64,000 nt of DNA from Sphingomonas ginsenosidivorax (GTDB lineage Bacteria > Pseudomonadota > Alphaproteobacteria > Sphingomonadales > Sphingomonadaceae). Location: NCBI RefSeq assembly GCF_007995065.1, contig NZ_VOQR01000001.1, forward strand, positions 3,227,001 to 3,291,000. Direction: 5' to 3'. Below, in pieces: positions 37,109 through 46,112 of the stretch. The translations under genes were made by a program, and so were the position numbers. The notes beneath the pieces are model-generated. The model was given only the letters and a program-made list of their open reading frames with translations. It was not told the origin of the DNA and did not search any database. Numbering within the stretch: position 1 is the stretch's first letter; the number at the start of each line of letters is the position of its first letter.

Positions 37109-37597
37109 ATGGGGGGCGAAATGGCGCTGGTCGGCATCATCATGGGTAGCAGCTCCGATTGGGAGACGATGCGCCACGCGGCCGAGACGCTCGACGCGCT
37201 GGACGTCGCGTACGAGACCAAGGTGGTCTCCGCACACCGCACGCCGCAGCGGCTCTATGACTATGCGACGACGGCCGCCGATCGCGGGCTGAAGGTCGTG
37301 ATCGCGGGCGCCGGCGGTGCCGCGCACCTGCCCGGCATGGCGGCGGCGATGACGCATCTGCCGGTGCTCGGCGTCCCCGTCGAATCCAAGGCGCTGAAGG
37401 GCATGGATAGCCTGCTCTCGATCGTGCAGATGCCGGGCGGCATTCCGGTCGGCACGCTGGCGATCGGCAAGCCCGGTGCGATCAATGCCGGGCTGCTGGC
37501 CGCCGCGATCCTCGCGACGTCGGACGAGGCGCTCGCCGGTCGGTTGAAGGCATGGCGTGCGGCACAGACCGAGTCGGTCGTGGACGAGCCCGCATGA
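37109..37597 (+). CDS. purE: N5-carboxyaminoimidazole ribonucleotide mutase
   Basis: PurE (class I) moves the carboxylate in purine synthesis. The 162-residue protein has [17 protein letters not shown] at the N terminus, [15 protein letters not shown], the [11 protein letters not shown] loop and the C-terminal [10 protein letters not shown]. It may start at residue 5 (MALVGIIMG, 37121). It overlaps purK as ATGA; purE and purK act in sequence. Confidence 0.97.
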   Translation: MGGEMALVGIIMGSSSDWETMRHAAETLDALDVAYETKVVSAHRTPQRLYDYATTAADRGLKVVIAGAGGAAHLPGMAAAMTHLPVLGVPVESKALKGMDSLLSIVQMPGGIPVGTLAIGKPGAINAGLLAAAILATSDEALAGRLKAWRAAQTESVVDEPA

Positions 37598-38682
37598 TGC
37601 TGCCCCCCGGTTCGACGATCGGCATCCTGGGCGGCGGACAGCTCGGGCGGATGCTCGCGGTCGCGGCAGCGCAGCTCGGCTATCGCAGCCATGTCTATGC
37701 GCCCGAGGCGACCGGTCCCGCGACCGAAGTCGCCGCCGAATGGACGCAGGGCCGGTTCGAGGATGCCGATGCGATGCGCGCCTTTGCCGCGCGCGTCGAC
37801 GTCGCGACCTATGAATTCGAGAATATCGATCCGCAGGCGGTCGCGTTCCTGTCGGGGCGGGTGCGCGTGCATCCGCCGGTGCGCGCGCTCGACGTCGCGC
37901 GCTATCGCCCCAACGAGAAGGCGCTCGTGACGGAGCTCGGCGGGCGGACCGCGCCGTACCGCGAGGTCGCGAGTGCCGCGGATCTGGCGCGCGCGCTGCG
38001 CGAGATCGGTGCGCCCGCGATCCTCAAGACAACGCTGTTCGGCTATGACGGCAAGGGGCAGGTGCGGATCGACGATATCGGCGACGCGGAGGCGGCCTGG
38101 GCGGCGTTGGGGAGCCCCCCTGCCCTGCCCGCGGGCGTCCCCGCGATCGTCGAGGGGCGGATCGACTTCCTCGCCGAATTCTCGGTGCTGCTGGCGCGCG
38201 GGCGCGACGGGCAGGTCGTTACCTGGGACACGCCCGAAAACGTGCATCACGACGGCATCCTCGCGACCTCGACGGTGCCGGCGCGCGGCGTGATCGTCGA
38301 GCAGGCCGAGGCCGCCATCGACGTCGCGCGGAACATCGCCGAGCGGCTCGACTATGTCGGCGTGATGGCGGCGGAGTTCTTCGCGACGCCCGACGGCCCG
38401 GTGTTCAACGAGATGGCGCCACGGGTGCACAATTCCGGGCACTGGACGATCGAGGGCGCGGAGTGCTCGCAGTTCGAGAATCACATCCGCGCGATCTGCG
38501 GGTTGCCGCTGGGGTCGACCGCACTGACCGGCGCCCGCGTGACGATGGAGAATCTGGTGGGGGCGCAGGCGGATGCGTGGCCGCGGCTGCTCGCCGAGCC
38601 AGGCGCGCACCTGCACCTCTACGGCAAGGGCGATTCGCGGCCGGGGCGCAAGATGGGGCATGTGACGCGGGTGATGCGCTAG
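37594..38682 (+). CDS. purK: 5-(carboxyamino)imidazole ribonucleotide synthase
   Basis: PurK carboxylates AIR with ATP and bicarbonate. The 362-residue ATP-grasp protein has [23 protein letters not shown] at the N terminus, [17 protein letters not shown] (ATP loop), [12 protein letters not shown] and [17 protein letters not shown] (metal/ATP site). The start at 37594 overlaps the purE stop. A bidirectional terminator follows. Confidence 0.97.
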   Translation: MMLPPGSTIGILGGGQLGRMLAVAAAQLGYRSHVYAPEATGPATEVAAEWTQGRFEDADAMRAFAARVDVATYEFENIDPQAVAFLSGRVRVHPPVRALDVARYRPNEKALVTELGGRTAPYREVASAADLARALREIGAPAILKTTLFGYDGKGQVRIDDIGDAEAAWAALGSPPALPAGVPAIVEGRIDFLAEFSVLLARGRDGQVVTWDTPENVHHDGILATSTVPARGVIVEQAEAAIDVARNIAERLDYVGVMAAEFFATPDGPVFNEMAPRVHNSGHWTIEGAECSQFENHIRAICGLPLGSTALTGARVTMENLVGAQADAWPRLLAEPGAHLHLYGKGDSRPGRKMGHVTRVMR

Positions 38683-38734
38683 CACGTCCTCGCGCGGCGC
38701 GCGGCGCTCCCGCGATCCGATCGAAACCCAGCAC

Positions 38735-38768
38735 CAAAAAAAAAGGCCGCCCGTGAGGGCGGCCTTTT
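38735..38768. terminator. Bidirectional intrinsic terminator between purK and the TonB-dependent receptor
   Basis: A ten-base-pair stem AAGGCCGCCC / GGGCGGCCTT with a GTGA loop is flanked by an A run on the left and TTTT on the right. It can stop transcription from both convergent genes. Confidence 0.92.
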
Positions 38769-38786
38769 CCGTTTAGGCCCGAAGGA

Positions 38787-41700
38787 TCAGAACTTCGCTT
38801 CGATCCCGGCGTACATGAACCGACCGACATTCTCGAAGATACCCTGCGCGCCGGTCGTGCCGGTGATGTCGTAGGGCGGCTGGCGGTCGAACACATTGTC
38901 CATGCCGGCATAGAAACGGAACTTGTCCGTGACGTCCGCGCCGACGCGGAGGTTGTGATAGGTCACGTCCGGGTAGAAGACGAACGGGAACGCGTCCGGG
39001 TTGTTCGCCGGGCGGCCCTGCACCGAGTTCTGCGTCTCGTACTGCGCCGCGACGGTCTGCTTGCCGATGTAGCGCATGTTGTAGTTGATATCGAACATCC
39101 CGAAATCGGCGTTCGCGGTGAACGATCCCGCCCATTCCGGATCGCCGACCTCGAACTTCTGCTGGTCGATGAAGCTCGGCGTGTTGATGTCGGTATAGTT
39201 GTCGCGGTTGATCAGGTAGCTGACGATGCCGCGCAGCGTGACCTTCGCCGGACCGATGTCGCGGCTGTAGCTCAGGTCCGCGTCGATGCCCGACGTCTTC
39301 TGCTTGGCGAAGTTGAACGGCCCCGACAGGAAGGACTGGCCGGTCGTCGGGAAGGCGATCTGTACGCCTGCGTGGGTGACGCCGGACTGCCCCGCAAAGG
39401 TGCCGTTCGGGTTGCGTGTCAGCGCCGCGCAATACTGGTTGTTGATGCCGCTCGGGCTGTCATAGCACTGGTTGATGATCGTTTGCGGCAGCAGCGAGAA
39501 GATCACGTTGGTGATCTTGATGTTGTAATAGTCGACCGACAGCGTCAGCCCGGGGACCATGCTCGGCTGGATGATGACGCCGCCGGTGAAGCTGTCCGCG
39601 GTCTCCTCGCGCAGGTTCGGGTTGCTGCCGTTCAGGCCGCTGATGCCCGCAGTCGGCACGTTGGTGAACGGCTCGGTGATGCCGTTGAACGTCTGCGTGG
39701 TCGGAACCCCCGCCGCGGCGCAGTTGGCGACGCGGTTCGGGTTGTTGCGGATGTTGGTCTGGCTGCACGGGTCGACGAGCCCGTTCAGGAAGGTCTGACT
39801 CGGTGCCGAGAACAGATCGCCCTGGGTCGGTGCGCGGACCGAGCGGGCGTAGCTGCCGCGCAGGCGGATGTCGCTGATCGGCGACCAGGTCAGCCCGCCA
39901 TTGTACGAATAGACCGTGCCCGTCGCCCCGATGTTATAGTCCGAGATGCGCCCGGCGCCGGTGAGCGTCAGTTCCTGGAAGAACGGAACGTCCTTCAGCA
40001 GCGGGATGCGGACTTCGCCGTAGAGTTCCTTCACGACCTGCGCGGGCGGGTCGAAGACGGGAATCGCGTTGAGGAAGGTCGCCCCGCTGCGCGTCACCTC
40101 GTCGAACGCCGAATAGGCGGTCTCGCGGCGATATTCGCCACCGAGCGAGAAGCCGATCGGGCCGCCGGGCAGTTCGAACAGCTGCGACAGGTCGCCCGAG
40201 ACGAAGGCGGTGACGTCGTACTGGTCGGCCTCTTCGCGGCGGGTGGAATTGACGACGAAATAGTTGAGCGCGGCCGCGCTCGGCGCGCCCTTGCCGAACA
40301 GGTTGACCGGAACGCACGCCGGATCGTCATTGGTGGTGCTCGCATCGGCGTTGACCCCGCAGACGATGGCGCCTGCCGCGTTGCGCACCGCATTCTGCGA
40401 CCGGATGAACTTCTGGACGTTCACGTTGCCCGACGTCGCGTAGAACGTGTCCAGATGGCCGTAGTTGAACGCGAGTTCGTAGCGCCAGTCGGTGTTGAAC
40501 GTGCCCTCGACGCCGCCGACGATGCGATAGGTCTCGCGGCGATGATTCTCGCCACGCGCGCCGAAATCGACGTTGATGCGCTGCGCGGTGAAGGTCGTCG
40601 CGCCGGGCGCGAGCGTCTGCGCGAGCACCGACTGCGCCTGCGCCGACAGGAACGGGTTGGTGACGCTGTAGCTGGCCGGCAGCGTACCCTGGAGGAAGGT
40701 CGGCTGCCCCTCCTGGATCGCGTTGACGCGGACATATTTGGCCTCGACGAACGGGCGGAAGGCATCCGAGACGTCGTAATGCGCCAGCACGTTCGCGGAA
40801 TAGCGCTTGATCCCCGGCTGCAGCTGTCCGGTCAGGCGCTGCGACGAGCCGAGCCCGCCGATCGCGTTGCCCGAACCGAACGGACGGAAATCCTTCTCGA
40901 CGACGTTGGGCACGAGGTTGCCGGTGTCGTCGAACACGAACACGCGCCCGAGCGCCGCGCCCGTGTTGCTGAACTCGCCGGTGCAGTTGAACGCGCGGCG
41001 CGCGGCGACGGCGGCATTGCCGGCGACCGCCGCCGGGCAGGCCGAGGTGATCGCGCCGCCTTCGGAAATCGCGATGTTGCGGACGCGCGAATAGAAGGTC
41101 GTGTCCGAGATGCCGTTGCCGGCGCCCGGCTCGTTGAGGACGTTCTCGCTCGCGTTGAACTGGCGGCGGCCGGTCGAGCCGTAGCGGCTGCGGTCGGTGA
41201 AGTAGAGCGCACCCGATTCGCTGTATTCCGCCGACCCGGCGATGTTGCCGCGGCCGTCGGCGAAGTTCGTGCCCGCGGTCAGGCTGCCGAAATAGGACGG
41301 GCGATCACCGCGCGGCGTGACGCCGCTCTGCGCACGCAACCGCAGCCCCTCATAGTCGCGCTTGAGCACGAAGTTGACCGCACCCGCGACGGCATCCGAG
41401 CCGTAGACGGCCGAGTTGCCACCGGTGACGACGTCGACGCGCTCGGTCAGGTCGACCGGGATCGTGTTGACGTCGACCGTGCTGTCGCCGGGCGACGTCG
41501 TCACGTGACGACGGCCGTTGACGAGGACCAGCGTGCGATTGACGCCCAGCCCGCGCAGATCAAGGATGTTGAGGCCGGCGGTGCCGATGAAGCGCGTCGA
41601 GTTCGAGGCGCTGTAGGTCGAGCGCATCGACGGCAGCTTGTTCAGCGTGTCGCCGAGCGAGACGTCGCCGGTCTGCGTCAGCTCCTGCAGGCTGAGCGAC

Positions 41701-41927
41701 GTGATCGGCGACGGCGATTCGAGATTGGGACGCGCGATGCGCGAGCCGGTGACGACGATCGTGTCGTCAAGAGGTGCGGCGGCCGCCTCGGCAGCGACCT
41801 GCGTGCCGGTTTCCATCACCGTATCGTCCCGCGTCGAAGGCGCGGTCTGCGCCGACGCCACCGTCGGCAGCAGCAGGACCGAACCCGCGGCGAGGATCGT
41901 CGCCGACAGGAAACCATGGATCTTCAT
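38787..41927 (-). CDS. TonB-dependent outer-membrane receptor
   Basis: The 1046-residue receptor imports an unknown substrate across the outer membrane using TonB energy. It has a signal peptide (FLSATILAAGSVLLLPTVASAQ) and a TonB-box-like DDTIVVTGSR followed by RPNLESPSP. The plug domain includes LRGLGVNRTLVLVNGRRHV and GSDAVAGAVNFVLKRDYEG. A long beta barrel ends in an aromatic residue (GIEAKF). Extracellular loops contain Cys pairs (INQCYDSPSGINNQYC). No substrate gene is adjacent, which is common in sphingomonads. A perfect palindrome about 125 bases upstream is a possible operator. Confidence 0.93.
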   Translation of the reverse strand: MKIHGFLSATILAAGSVLLLPTVASAQTAPSTRDDTVMETGTQVAAEAAAAPLDDTIVVTGSRIARPNLESPSPITSLSLQELTQTGDVSLGDTLNKLPSMRSTYSASNSTRFIGTAGLNILDLRGLGVNRTLVLVNGRRHVTTSPGDSTVDVNTIPVDLTERVDVVTGGNSAVYGSDAVAGAVNFVLKRDYEGLRLRAQSGVTPRGDRPSYFGSLTAGTNFADGRGNIAGSAEYSESGALYFTDRSRYGSTGRRQFNASENVLNEPGAGNGISDTTFYSRVRNIAISEGGAITSACPAAVAGNAAVAARRAFNCTGEFSNTGAALGRVFVFDDTGNLVPNVVEKDFRPFGSGNAIGGLGSSQRLTGQLQPGIKRYSANVLAHYDVSDAFRPFVEAKYVRVNAIQEGQPTFLQGTLPASYSVTNPFLSAQAQSVLAQTLAPGATTFTAQRINVDFGARGENHRRETYRIVGGVEGTFNTDWRYELAFNYGHLDTFYATSGNVNVQKFIRSQNAVRNAAGAIVCGVNADASTTNDDPACVPVNLFGKGAPSAAALNYFVVNSTRREEADQYDVTAFVSGDLSQLFELPGGPIGFSLGGEYRRETAYSAFDEVTRSGATFLNAIPVFDPPAQVVKELYGEVRIPLLKDVPFFQELTLTGAGRISDYNIGATGTVYSYNGGLTWSPISDIRLRGSYARSVRAPTQGDLFSAPSQTFLNGLVDPCSQTNIRNNPNRVANCAAAGVPTTQTFNGITEPFTNVPTAGISGLNGSNPNLREETADSFTGGVIIQPSMVPGLTLSVDYYNIKITNVIFSLLPQTIINQCYDSPSGINNQYCAALTRNPNGTFAGQSGVTHAGVQIAFPTTGQSFLSGPFNFAKQKTSGIDADLSYSRDIGPAKVTLRGIVSYLINRDNYTDINTPSFIDQQKFEVGDPEWAGSFTANADFGMFDINYNMRYIGKQTVAAQYETQNSVQGRPANNPDAFPFVFYPDVTYHNLRVGADVTDKFRFYAGMDNVFDRQPPYDITGTTGAQGIFENVGRFMYAGIEAKF

Positions 41928-42050
41928 CGAATAATCACCCCAATTTTTGTACGTTATGTCGCACGTTGAAGCGGTGATATTTCGCGGAACGGGGCGCTTC
42001 CGCAAGCTTCGGTTAATGTCCGACGCGTCGATCACACCGTTTGCGATCCA

Positions 42051-42072
42051 ATTGTGACAGATCTGTCACAAT
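42051..42072. promoter_or_regulatory. 22-bp perfect palindrome upstream of the TonB-dependent receptor
   Basis: Half site ATTGTGACAGA followed by its exact complement. It lies 124 bases upstream of the receptor start, between that gene and tRNA-Phe, in AT-richer DNA. The TGTGA / TCACA arms are eight bases apart, not six as in CRP sites. It is a probable operator for an unidentified dimeric repressor. Confidence 0.6.
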
Positions 42073-42189
42073 ACGACATGCATGCTGACTCCGGGATGGT
42101 CACGGGCAAAGGGAGGCCGGCGCGAGGCGCCCGGCACGACAGGCATGCGGCAGCTCGCGGCGGAACGATGGTGTGGCGCTTCAAGAAAA

Positions 42190-42265
42190 TGGTGCCCGGA
42201 GACGGGGTCGAACCGCCGACACTGCGATTTTCAGTCGCATGCTCTACCAACTGAGCTATCCGGGC
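42190..42265 (-). tRNA. tRNA-Phe (GAA)
   Basis: The 76-base gene folds as a cloverleaf. The acceptor stem is GCCCGGA / TCCGGGC, the D arm contains TAGCTCAGTTGGTAGAGCAT, the anticodon loop CTGAAAA has anticodon GAA, and the T arm contains GGTTCGACCCC. The terminal CCA is encoded. It lies just upstream, on the same strand, of the TonB receptor's control region and downstream of yacG. Confidence 0.97.
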
Positions 42266-42317
42266 ATCGTCCGACCGGGGTCGGAACGTCGCCGGTCTTT
42301 CGACCGGAAGGGCGCGT

Positions 42318-42500
42318 TTAGTCGGCGTCCTCGTCGCTGTCCAGCCCAGTTGGAGAAATCGGTCGACCGGGGATGCGATAGCCCTCGCCGAGCCATTGCA
42401 GCAGGTCGCGGTCGCGGTGGCGGCTGGTGCAGAACGGGGTGGTGTCGGGCGCGGCGGGCTTGCCGCAGATCGGGCATTTGACGGGGGTCGAGGCGGGCAT
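42318..42500 (-). CDS. yacG: DNA gyrase inhibitor YacG, with a Cys-to-His change in the zinc site
   Basis: YacG binds and inhibits GyrB in E. coli through a small zinc domain. The 60-residue protein has CPICGKPA, then FCTSRHRDRDLLQWLGEGYRIPG; the LQWLGEGYRIP tail is the family signature. The fourth zinc ligand, normally Cys in FCxxRC, is His here, confirmed by the codon CAC. A CCCH site could still bind zinc. It abuts the RNase gene and precedes tRNA-Phe, as in related genomes. Confidence 0.9.
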   Translation of the reverse strand: MPASTPVKCPICGKPAAPDTTPFCTSRHRDRDLLQWLGEGYRIPGRPISPTGLDSDEDAD

Positions 42501-43441
42501 CAGGCACTCTCCAGGTCGTGGACGACGCCGGTGCGGCGCGCGAGTTCCGCCAGCCAGCCCGGTTGCGCCATCAGCCGGGCATGGACGGCGGCGGGCAGCG
42601 TGTGGCGGCGCGAGGCGGTGGGGGGCGTGCGTTCTAGGCTGCGCAGTGCCGCGCGGGCGGCGGCGCCGACCGGATCGGCGCGGAGCAGCTCGGGGAGCGA
42701 GGCGCGGGGCCTGGGGCGGACGATCTGCAGGAAGCCGAAGCCGTTCATCGATGTGCGCTCGAACGGCGGGGGCAGCGCGTCGTCGATCGCGGCGGCGACC
42801 GCCTGGCGCTGCGCCTTGCCCTGCAGCGTGGGAAAGTCGATGCCGATCGAGCCGCCAATGCCGTGGCGGCGGATCGCGGCGGCGACGTGCCGCGCCGCGG
42901 CGATGGCGAGCGCGTCGAGTGGGGGGCCGCCATCGACGTCGAACAAGGTCATCGCGGGCGTCGGCGACAGGCGCAGCGCGCCGGCGGGGAAGAGGATCTC
43001 GCCGGTCAGCGCCTCGTCGAGCAGTTCGGACAAGCCCGCGGCCTCGAGTGCGTCGGGTTCGTGGGGGCGCAGCGCGCGGACCGGGTGGCCGGTGGCGGCG
43101 AGGCGGGCGCGCAGGTCGGGTGCGGGGTGTAAGGGCGCGTCGGTGACGACGGCCTTGGCGAGTTTGGCGCGGCCGGCCTCCGGGAGGGCTTCGCGGACGA
43201 TCTCGACGGTGAGCGCGGCGCCCTCGGTGATGCCGGGGGGGACGTGCAGGAGCGCTTCGCCGCCGTCCAGCGCGACGCGGCCGCGGCGGCCGGGGAGCAG
43301 GGCGACGAGGCGGGCCCGGGCAACGGTGCCGACGCGCAAGGCCCCCCCGTCCAGTTCGATCGCGGCTTCGATGATGCGGTCGTCATCGACCAGGGCCGCC
43401 CTGGCCTCGCCGATGCCGGCCTCGAACAGCCATTCAGGCAA
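42500..43441 (-). CDS. Ribonuclease E/G family protein (short sphingomonad form)
   Basis: The 313-residue protein resembles the catalytic core of RNase G/E. It contains LPEWLFEAGIGEARAALVDD, RARLVALLPGRRGRVALDGGEALLHVPPG, and the metal-site region TLFDVDGGPP ... IGIDFPTLQ with Asp residues. The S1 and zinc-link regions of RNase E are reduced. The start is probably TTG at 43441, overlapping the maf stop. It works in RNA decay or 16S processing if active; the catalytic Asp pair appears present. Confidence 0.8.
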   Translation of the reverse strand: MPEWLFEAGIGEARAALVDDDRIIEAAIELDGGALRVGTVARARLVALLPGRRGRVALDGGEALLHVPPGITEGAALTVEIVREALPEAGRAKLAKAVVTDAPLHPAPDLRARLAATGHPVRALRPHEPDALEAAGLSELLDEALTGEILFPAGALRLSPTPAMTLFDVDGGPPLDALAIAAARHVAAAIRRHGIGGSIGIDFPTLQGKAQRQAVAAAIDDALPPPFERTSMNGFGFLQIVRPRPRASLPELLRADPVGAAARAALRSLERTPPTASRRHTLPAAVHARLMAQPGWLAELARRTGVVHDLESA

Positions 43442-44000
43442 GCGGGACGCCGGCGGTCTTGAGCAGCGCGCGGGTCTCGAACAGCGGCAGGCCGATGACG
43501 CCCGAATGCGAGCCCGACAGGAAGCGGACGAACGCCTCCGCCCTGCCCTGGATCGCGTAGCCGCCGGCTTTCCCCAGGCCTTCGCCACAGGCGACGTAGG
43601 CGTCGATCTCGTCCGGCGAGAGCGGCTTGAACGCGACGACGGTGTCGGCGATGCGGGTGCGGACCTTGCCGGTCGCGTCGATCACGCAGACCGCGCTCAG
43701 CGCATGGTGGCGGCGGCCCGACAGCTTCGCCAGCAGGTCGCGCTGGACCGCCTCGGTGTCGGCGGGCGGCAGGATGCGGCGGCCGAGCGCGATCGTGGTG
43801 TCGCCGGCGAGGACGATCTCGCCGTCTGCACGGTCCACCGCTTGCGCCTTTTCGACCGCGAGGCGCAGCGCATAGTCGCGCGGTGGCTCGGCTTTGCGCG
43901 GGGTCTCGTCGATGGCGGGCGCGGCGACGCGGGTCGGCACGACCCCGAGCCGGGCGAGCAGGTCGCGGCGGCGGGGCGAGGAGGAGGCCAGAACCAGCAT
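43434..44000 (-). CDS. maf: Maf-family nucleotide pyrophosphatase
   Basis: Maf/YhdE enzymes hydrolyse non-canonical or canonical nucleoside triphosphates, and their loss affects septum formation in some bacteria. The 188-residue protein has LVLASSSPRRRDLLARLG at the N terminus, ETPRKAEPP, LAGDTTIALG and the C-terminal GLPLFETRALL. The start at 44000 gives the normal length. It overlaps the RNase gene by eight bases and follows infA, a conserved order. Confidence 0.93.
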   Translation of the reverse strand: MLVLASSSPRRRDLLARLGVVPTRVAAPAIDETPRKAEPPRDYALRLAVEKAQAVDRADGEIVLAGDTTIALGRRILPPADTEAVQRDLLAKLSGRRHHALSAVCVIDATGKVRTRIADTVVAFKPLSPDEIDAYVACGEGLGKAGGYAIQGRAEAFVRFLSGSHSGVIGLPLFETRALLKTAGVPLA

Positions 44001-44023
44001 GGGAGCCTCGATGTCCGGAATGC

Positions 44024-44242
44024 TTATTTGAAGCGGTAGGTGATGCGACCCTTGGTCAGGTCGTAGGGCGTGAGTTCGCACAGCACTTCGTCGCCGACGA
44101 GCACGCGGATGCGGTTCTTGCGCATCTTGCCGGCGGTGTGGCCGAGGATCTCATGGTCGTTTTCGAGCTGGACCCGGAACATCGCGTTGGGGAGCAATTC
44201 CACCACGCGGCCGCGCATCTCGAGCAGTTCTTCCTTGGCCAA
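44024..44242 (-). CDS. infA: Translation initiation factor IF-1
   Basis: The 72-residue OB-fold protein ([20 protein letters not shown] ... KGRITYRFK) is the standard IF-1, which binds the A site during initiation. Length and sequence are diagnostic. It starts the infA-maf-RNase-yacG-tRNA-Phe cluster. Confidence 0.98.
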   Translation of the reverse strand: MAKEELLEMRGRVVELLPNAMFRVQLENDHEILGHTAGKMRKNRIRVLVGDEVLCELTPYDLTKGRITYRFK

Positions 44243-44570
44243 ACAAAACCTCTGATCTTTGGGGAATATCGAACGCGGGCCCTTAGCGGCAAAGCGGCGA
44301 AAAGGGAAGCGTTGCCCGGATATGGGGGGTGGAGGGGCGGGTTTCCAGCGGGGCGGAAGGTCACGAAGGGCATGCGCGAGAGGGTGGTTTTGCGGCGGCG
44401 GGGTGGTGCGAATGTTGTGAATGTTGAGACGTGGAGGGGGTTTTTCGCGGGTCTCAACTTTCGGCGGATGTCGCGCGATCGCGATCGCGAGAGGGATGTG
44501 GAGGTGTCAAAGAGCGAGTCGCGCAGGAACGTAGCGCGAACGGGGTTTGTAGGACACGAATTTGTGCGGC
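44243..44570. other. Intergenic stretch upstream of infA; no gene recognised
   Basis: About 330 bases with G-rich purine tracts and the short self-complementary run GCGATCGCGATCGCGA near 44475. The infA promoter should lie in its left part. I see no coding sequence or repeat element. Base composition starts to fall towards the right, where the orphan gene begins. Confidence 0.5.
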
Positions 44571-44652
44571 CTAGGCATCAAATGCGGCCTTTGCGCGTCC
44601 GGCCAGCCCGTCTTCGGGAAGCTGCCGGTTGGCAGTCGATCCGAGGCGGACG

Positions 44653-45810
44653 TTATACCGCGTGTTCATTTTGACGCTTGCCAGAGCGAGCGCGTCCAGA
44701 GTGCCTCCGCGCTTTTGGTACCGCTCCTTCATTAAGGCGCAGCCATAGTGTGACGTTCCCAATCGCGATCCAAGCCGTATCGTCACCCACGAAGTCAGCG
44801 AGGGGACGCATGCTGCCGACCGATAGTCTCAGTACGTCTTGGATCACCTTACCGTCAGCAAGTGACACGAGCGCTATCCTTGAACCGGCGTCAAACGTTG
44901 CTGGCGGCATAAGCAAGAGTGCGAACCGACCGCTTTTGCTGATGGCGAAAAGATCCTGTTGCCACCACGTCGTCGCAGTCGCGTTCAGCATCCATTCGAT
45001 CGTACCGGTTTGGGCGTTACGCCGCTCCAGCAAAGGCCCGGTATGGGGCTCCGGGGGCGGTTGTATCCCACAATCGTGACACTGAATTCCTTTCGGCTGC
45101 AGATCGTGCAGAATCAAGATGGATTTGGTGTTGGGCGGGAGCTGAGTAGACGCCTTCCGGTTGCTTCCCTCAGGCGGAGTAGTTTGAAATGTGTGACTGC
45201 TCGGCCCGCACCTGACCTCAACGAGGCGCAGCGGTCCTGGCGGAATGGCTTTGACCGTGCCTGGCCGCCAAATATTGGCGCCGCAGCCGATCGCACGAAC
45301 CCCGGGGAGCGGCTCCGCTACAGCCGCCTCGGGCATGACCGAATAGCAGATTTGCACGTTCGCTCCGACACAGCGGCCATTCGCCAAACTCACATATGAA
45401 TTATGGCTGCCGGCATCTTTCGGTGTCTCCACGCCTGCTTCGATCAGGAACACCGCGCTTTTCCCACCGTGCATACCCGTGGGAATAGTGACACGACGGA
45501 GTACGACGTAGGTCACATGACCCAAGAACGAGTCGTCGCCATCCAAGGCGACATCGACCCCACGCGCGTGCCAGGCCTTTGCAAGACGCTGGAAATCAGC
45601 AGCGGAAGCGCGCCTGATCGCACCCGCCTTCAGTAGTTCGACCAAAGCCGGCGTAGCCGCTTCGAATGAAGTAAAGATGCGGTCACGCCCCTCCGGCAGA
45701 TTTAAGGATGACGTCGTTTCTTGTGCTGCGCCCGCGATTGTTACGTACAGCATCGTCGCGGCTAGAAACAGCGGAGCCAGAAGTCCCATGCAGCATCTCC
45801 ACCGCCCCAT
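44653..45810 (-). CDS. Secreted orphan protein of unknown function in lower-GC DNA
   Basis: The 385-residue protein has a signal peptide (MGLLAPLFLAATMLYVTIAGA). Its mature part is rich in loops, with several Cys (CVGANVQIC, RAIGCGANIW, QCHDCGIQPPP). It has a tail suggestive of a beta-propeller-like repeat (RFALLLMPPATFDAGSRIAL, DDTAWIAIGNVTLWLRL). I recognise no family. Codon choice and composition are less GC-rich than neighbours, suggesting acquisition. The C terminus (RHSGRARSGKRQNEHAV) is suspicious. An overlapping frame at 44571-44786 continues with KRGGTLDALALASVKMNTRY, so a frameshift near 44720 may have changed the end. Start may be at 45789. Confidence 0.6.
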   Translation of the reverse strand: MGRWRCCMGLLAPLFLAATMLYVTIAGAAQETTSSLNLPEGRDRIFTSFEAATPALVELLKAGAIRRASAADFQRLAKAWHARGVDVALDGDDSFLGHVTYVVLRRVTIPTGMHGGKSAVFLIEAGVETPKDAGSHNSYVSLANGRCVGANVQICYSVMPEAAVAEPLPGVRAIGCGANIWRPGTVKAIPPGPLRLVEVRCGPSSHTFQTTPPEGSNRKASTQLPPNTKSILILHDLQPKGIQCHDCGIQPPPEPHTGPLLERRNAQTGTIEWMLNATATTWWQQDLFAISKSGRFALLLMPPATFDAGSRIALVSLADGKVIQDVLRLSVGSMRPLADFVGDDTAWIAIGNVTLWLRLNEGAVPKARRHSGRARSGKRQNEHAV

Positions 45811-45941
45811 GCGGGAACTCCCGGCATGATGGCCTGTTTCGAGCTTGGCAGCTACCTTCTGAAATGGCGATGTTCGAAGAATTTCGTCGGGTGTTCCAGG
45901 TGATACTCGCCAGCGTTGCGCGGGCGTCGACCCACCCCCGA

Positions 45942-45962
45942 CCCCTCCCTTTCAGGGAGGGG
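45942..45962. repeat. Single family F palindrome (CCCCTCCC.GGGAGGGG)
   Basis: The lone hairpin CCCCTCCCTTTCAGGGAGGG lies in the gap between the orphan gene and hppA. It matches half of the pairs at 51626 and 59738, so it may be a solo copy or a relic. Confidence 0.7.
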
Positions 45963-46052
45963 AGCTGAGAGGGCGGCAGCGCGCCTTCCTGCCTCGCGTC
46001 GTGGCGAAGCCGCGTCGTCGGACGGGGGCGATTGGGCGCCCCCGCCGGGGCA

Positions 46053-46077
46053 CCCCGCAAAGTACTACTTTGCGGGG
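46053..46077. other. Strong hairpin downstream of hppA
   Basis: A 12-base-pair stem CCCCGCAAAGTA / TACTTTGCGGGG around a single C lies 36 bases past the hppA stop. There is no T run on the hppA side, so it is not a typical terminator. It may stabilise mRNA or be a repeat arm. With the palindrome at 45942 it is all I see in the 300-base gap. Confidence 0.6.
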
Positions 46078-46112
46078 ACCCCTCGGCCGGTCGCGCTTGC
46101 TGGGGCTTCGCC

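Noticed and set aside
42051..42072. CRP/FNR-type binding site
   Set aside because: The TGTGA and TCACA arms are separated by eight bases, two more than in CRP sites, so I call it only an unidentified operator.
42396..44039. A 547-codon open frame on the plus strand across the RNase and maf genes
   Set aside because: It is antisense to two clearly conserved genes and its product is Arg/Ser/Ala-rich low-complexity sequence typical of antisense frames in GC-rich DNA.
44571..44786. Separate small gene at the end of the orphan secreted protein
   Set aside because: It overlaps the orphan gene in another frame and has no start signal; more likely the displaced original C terminus, reported as part of that finding.
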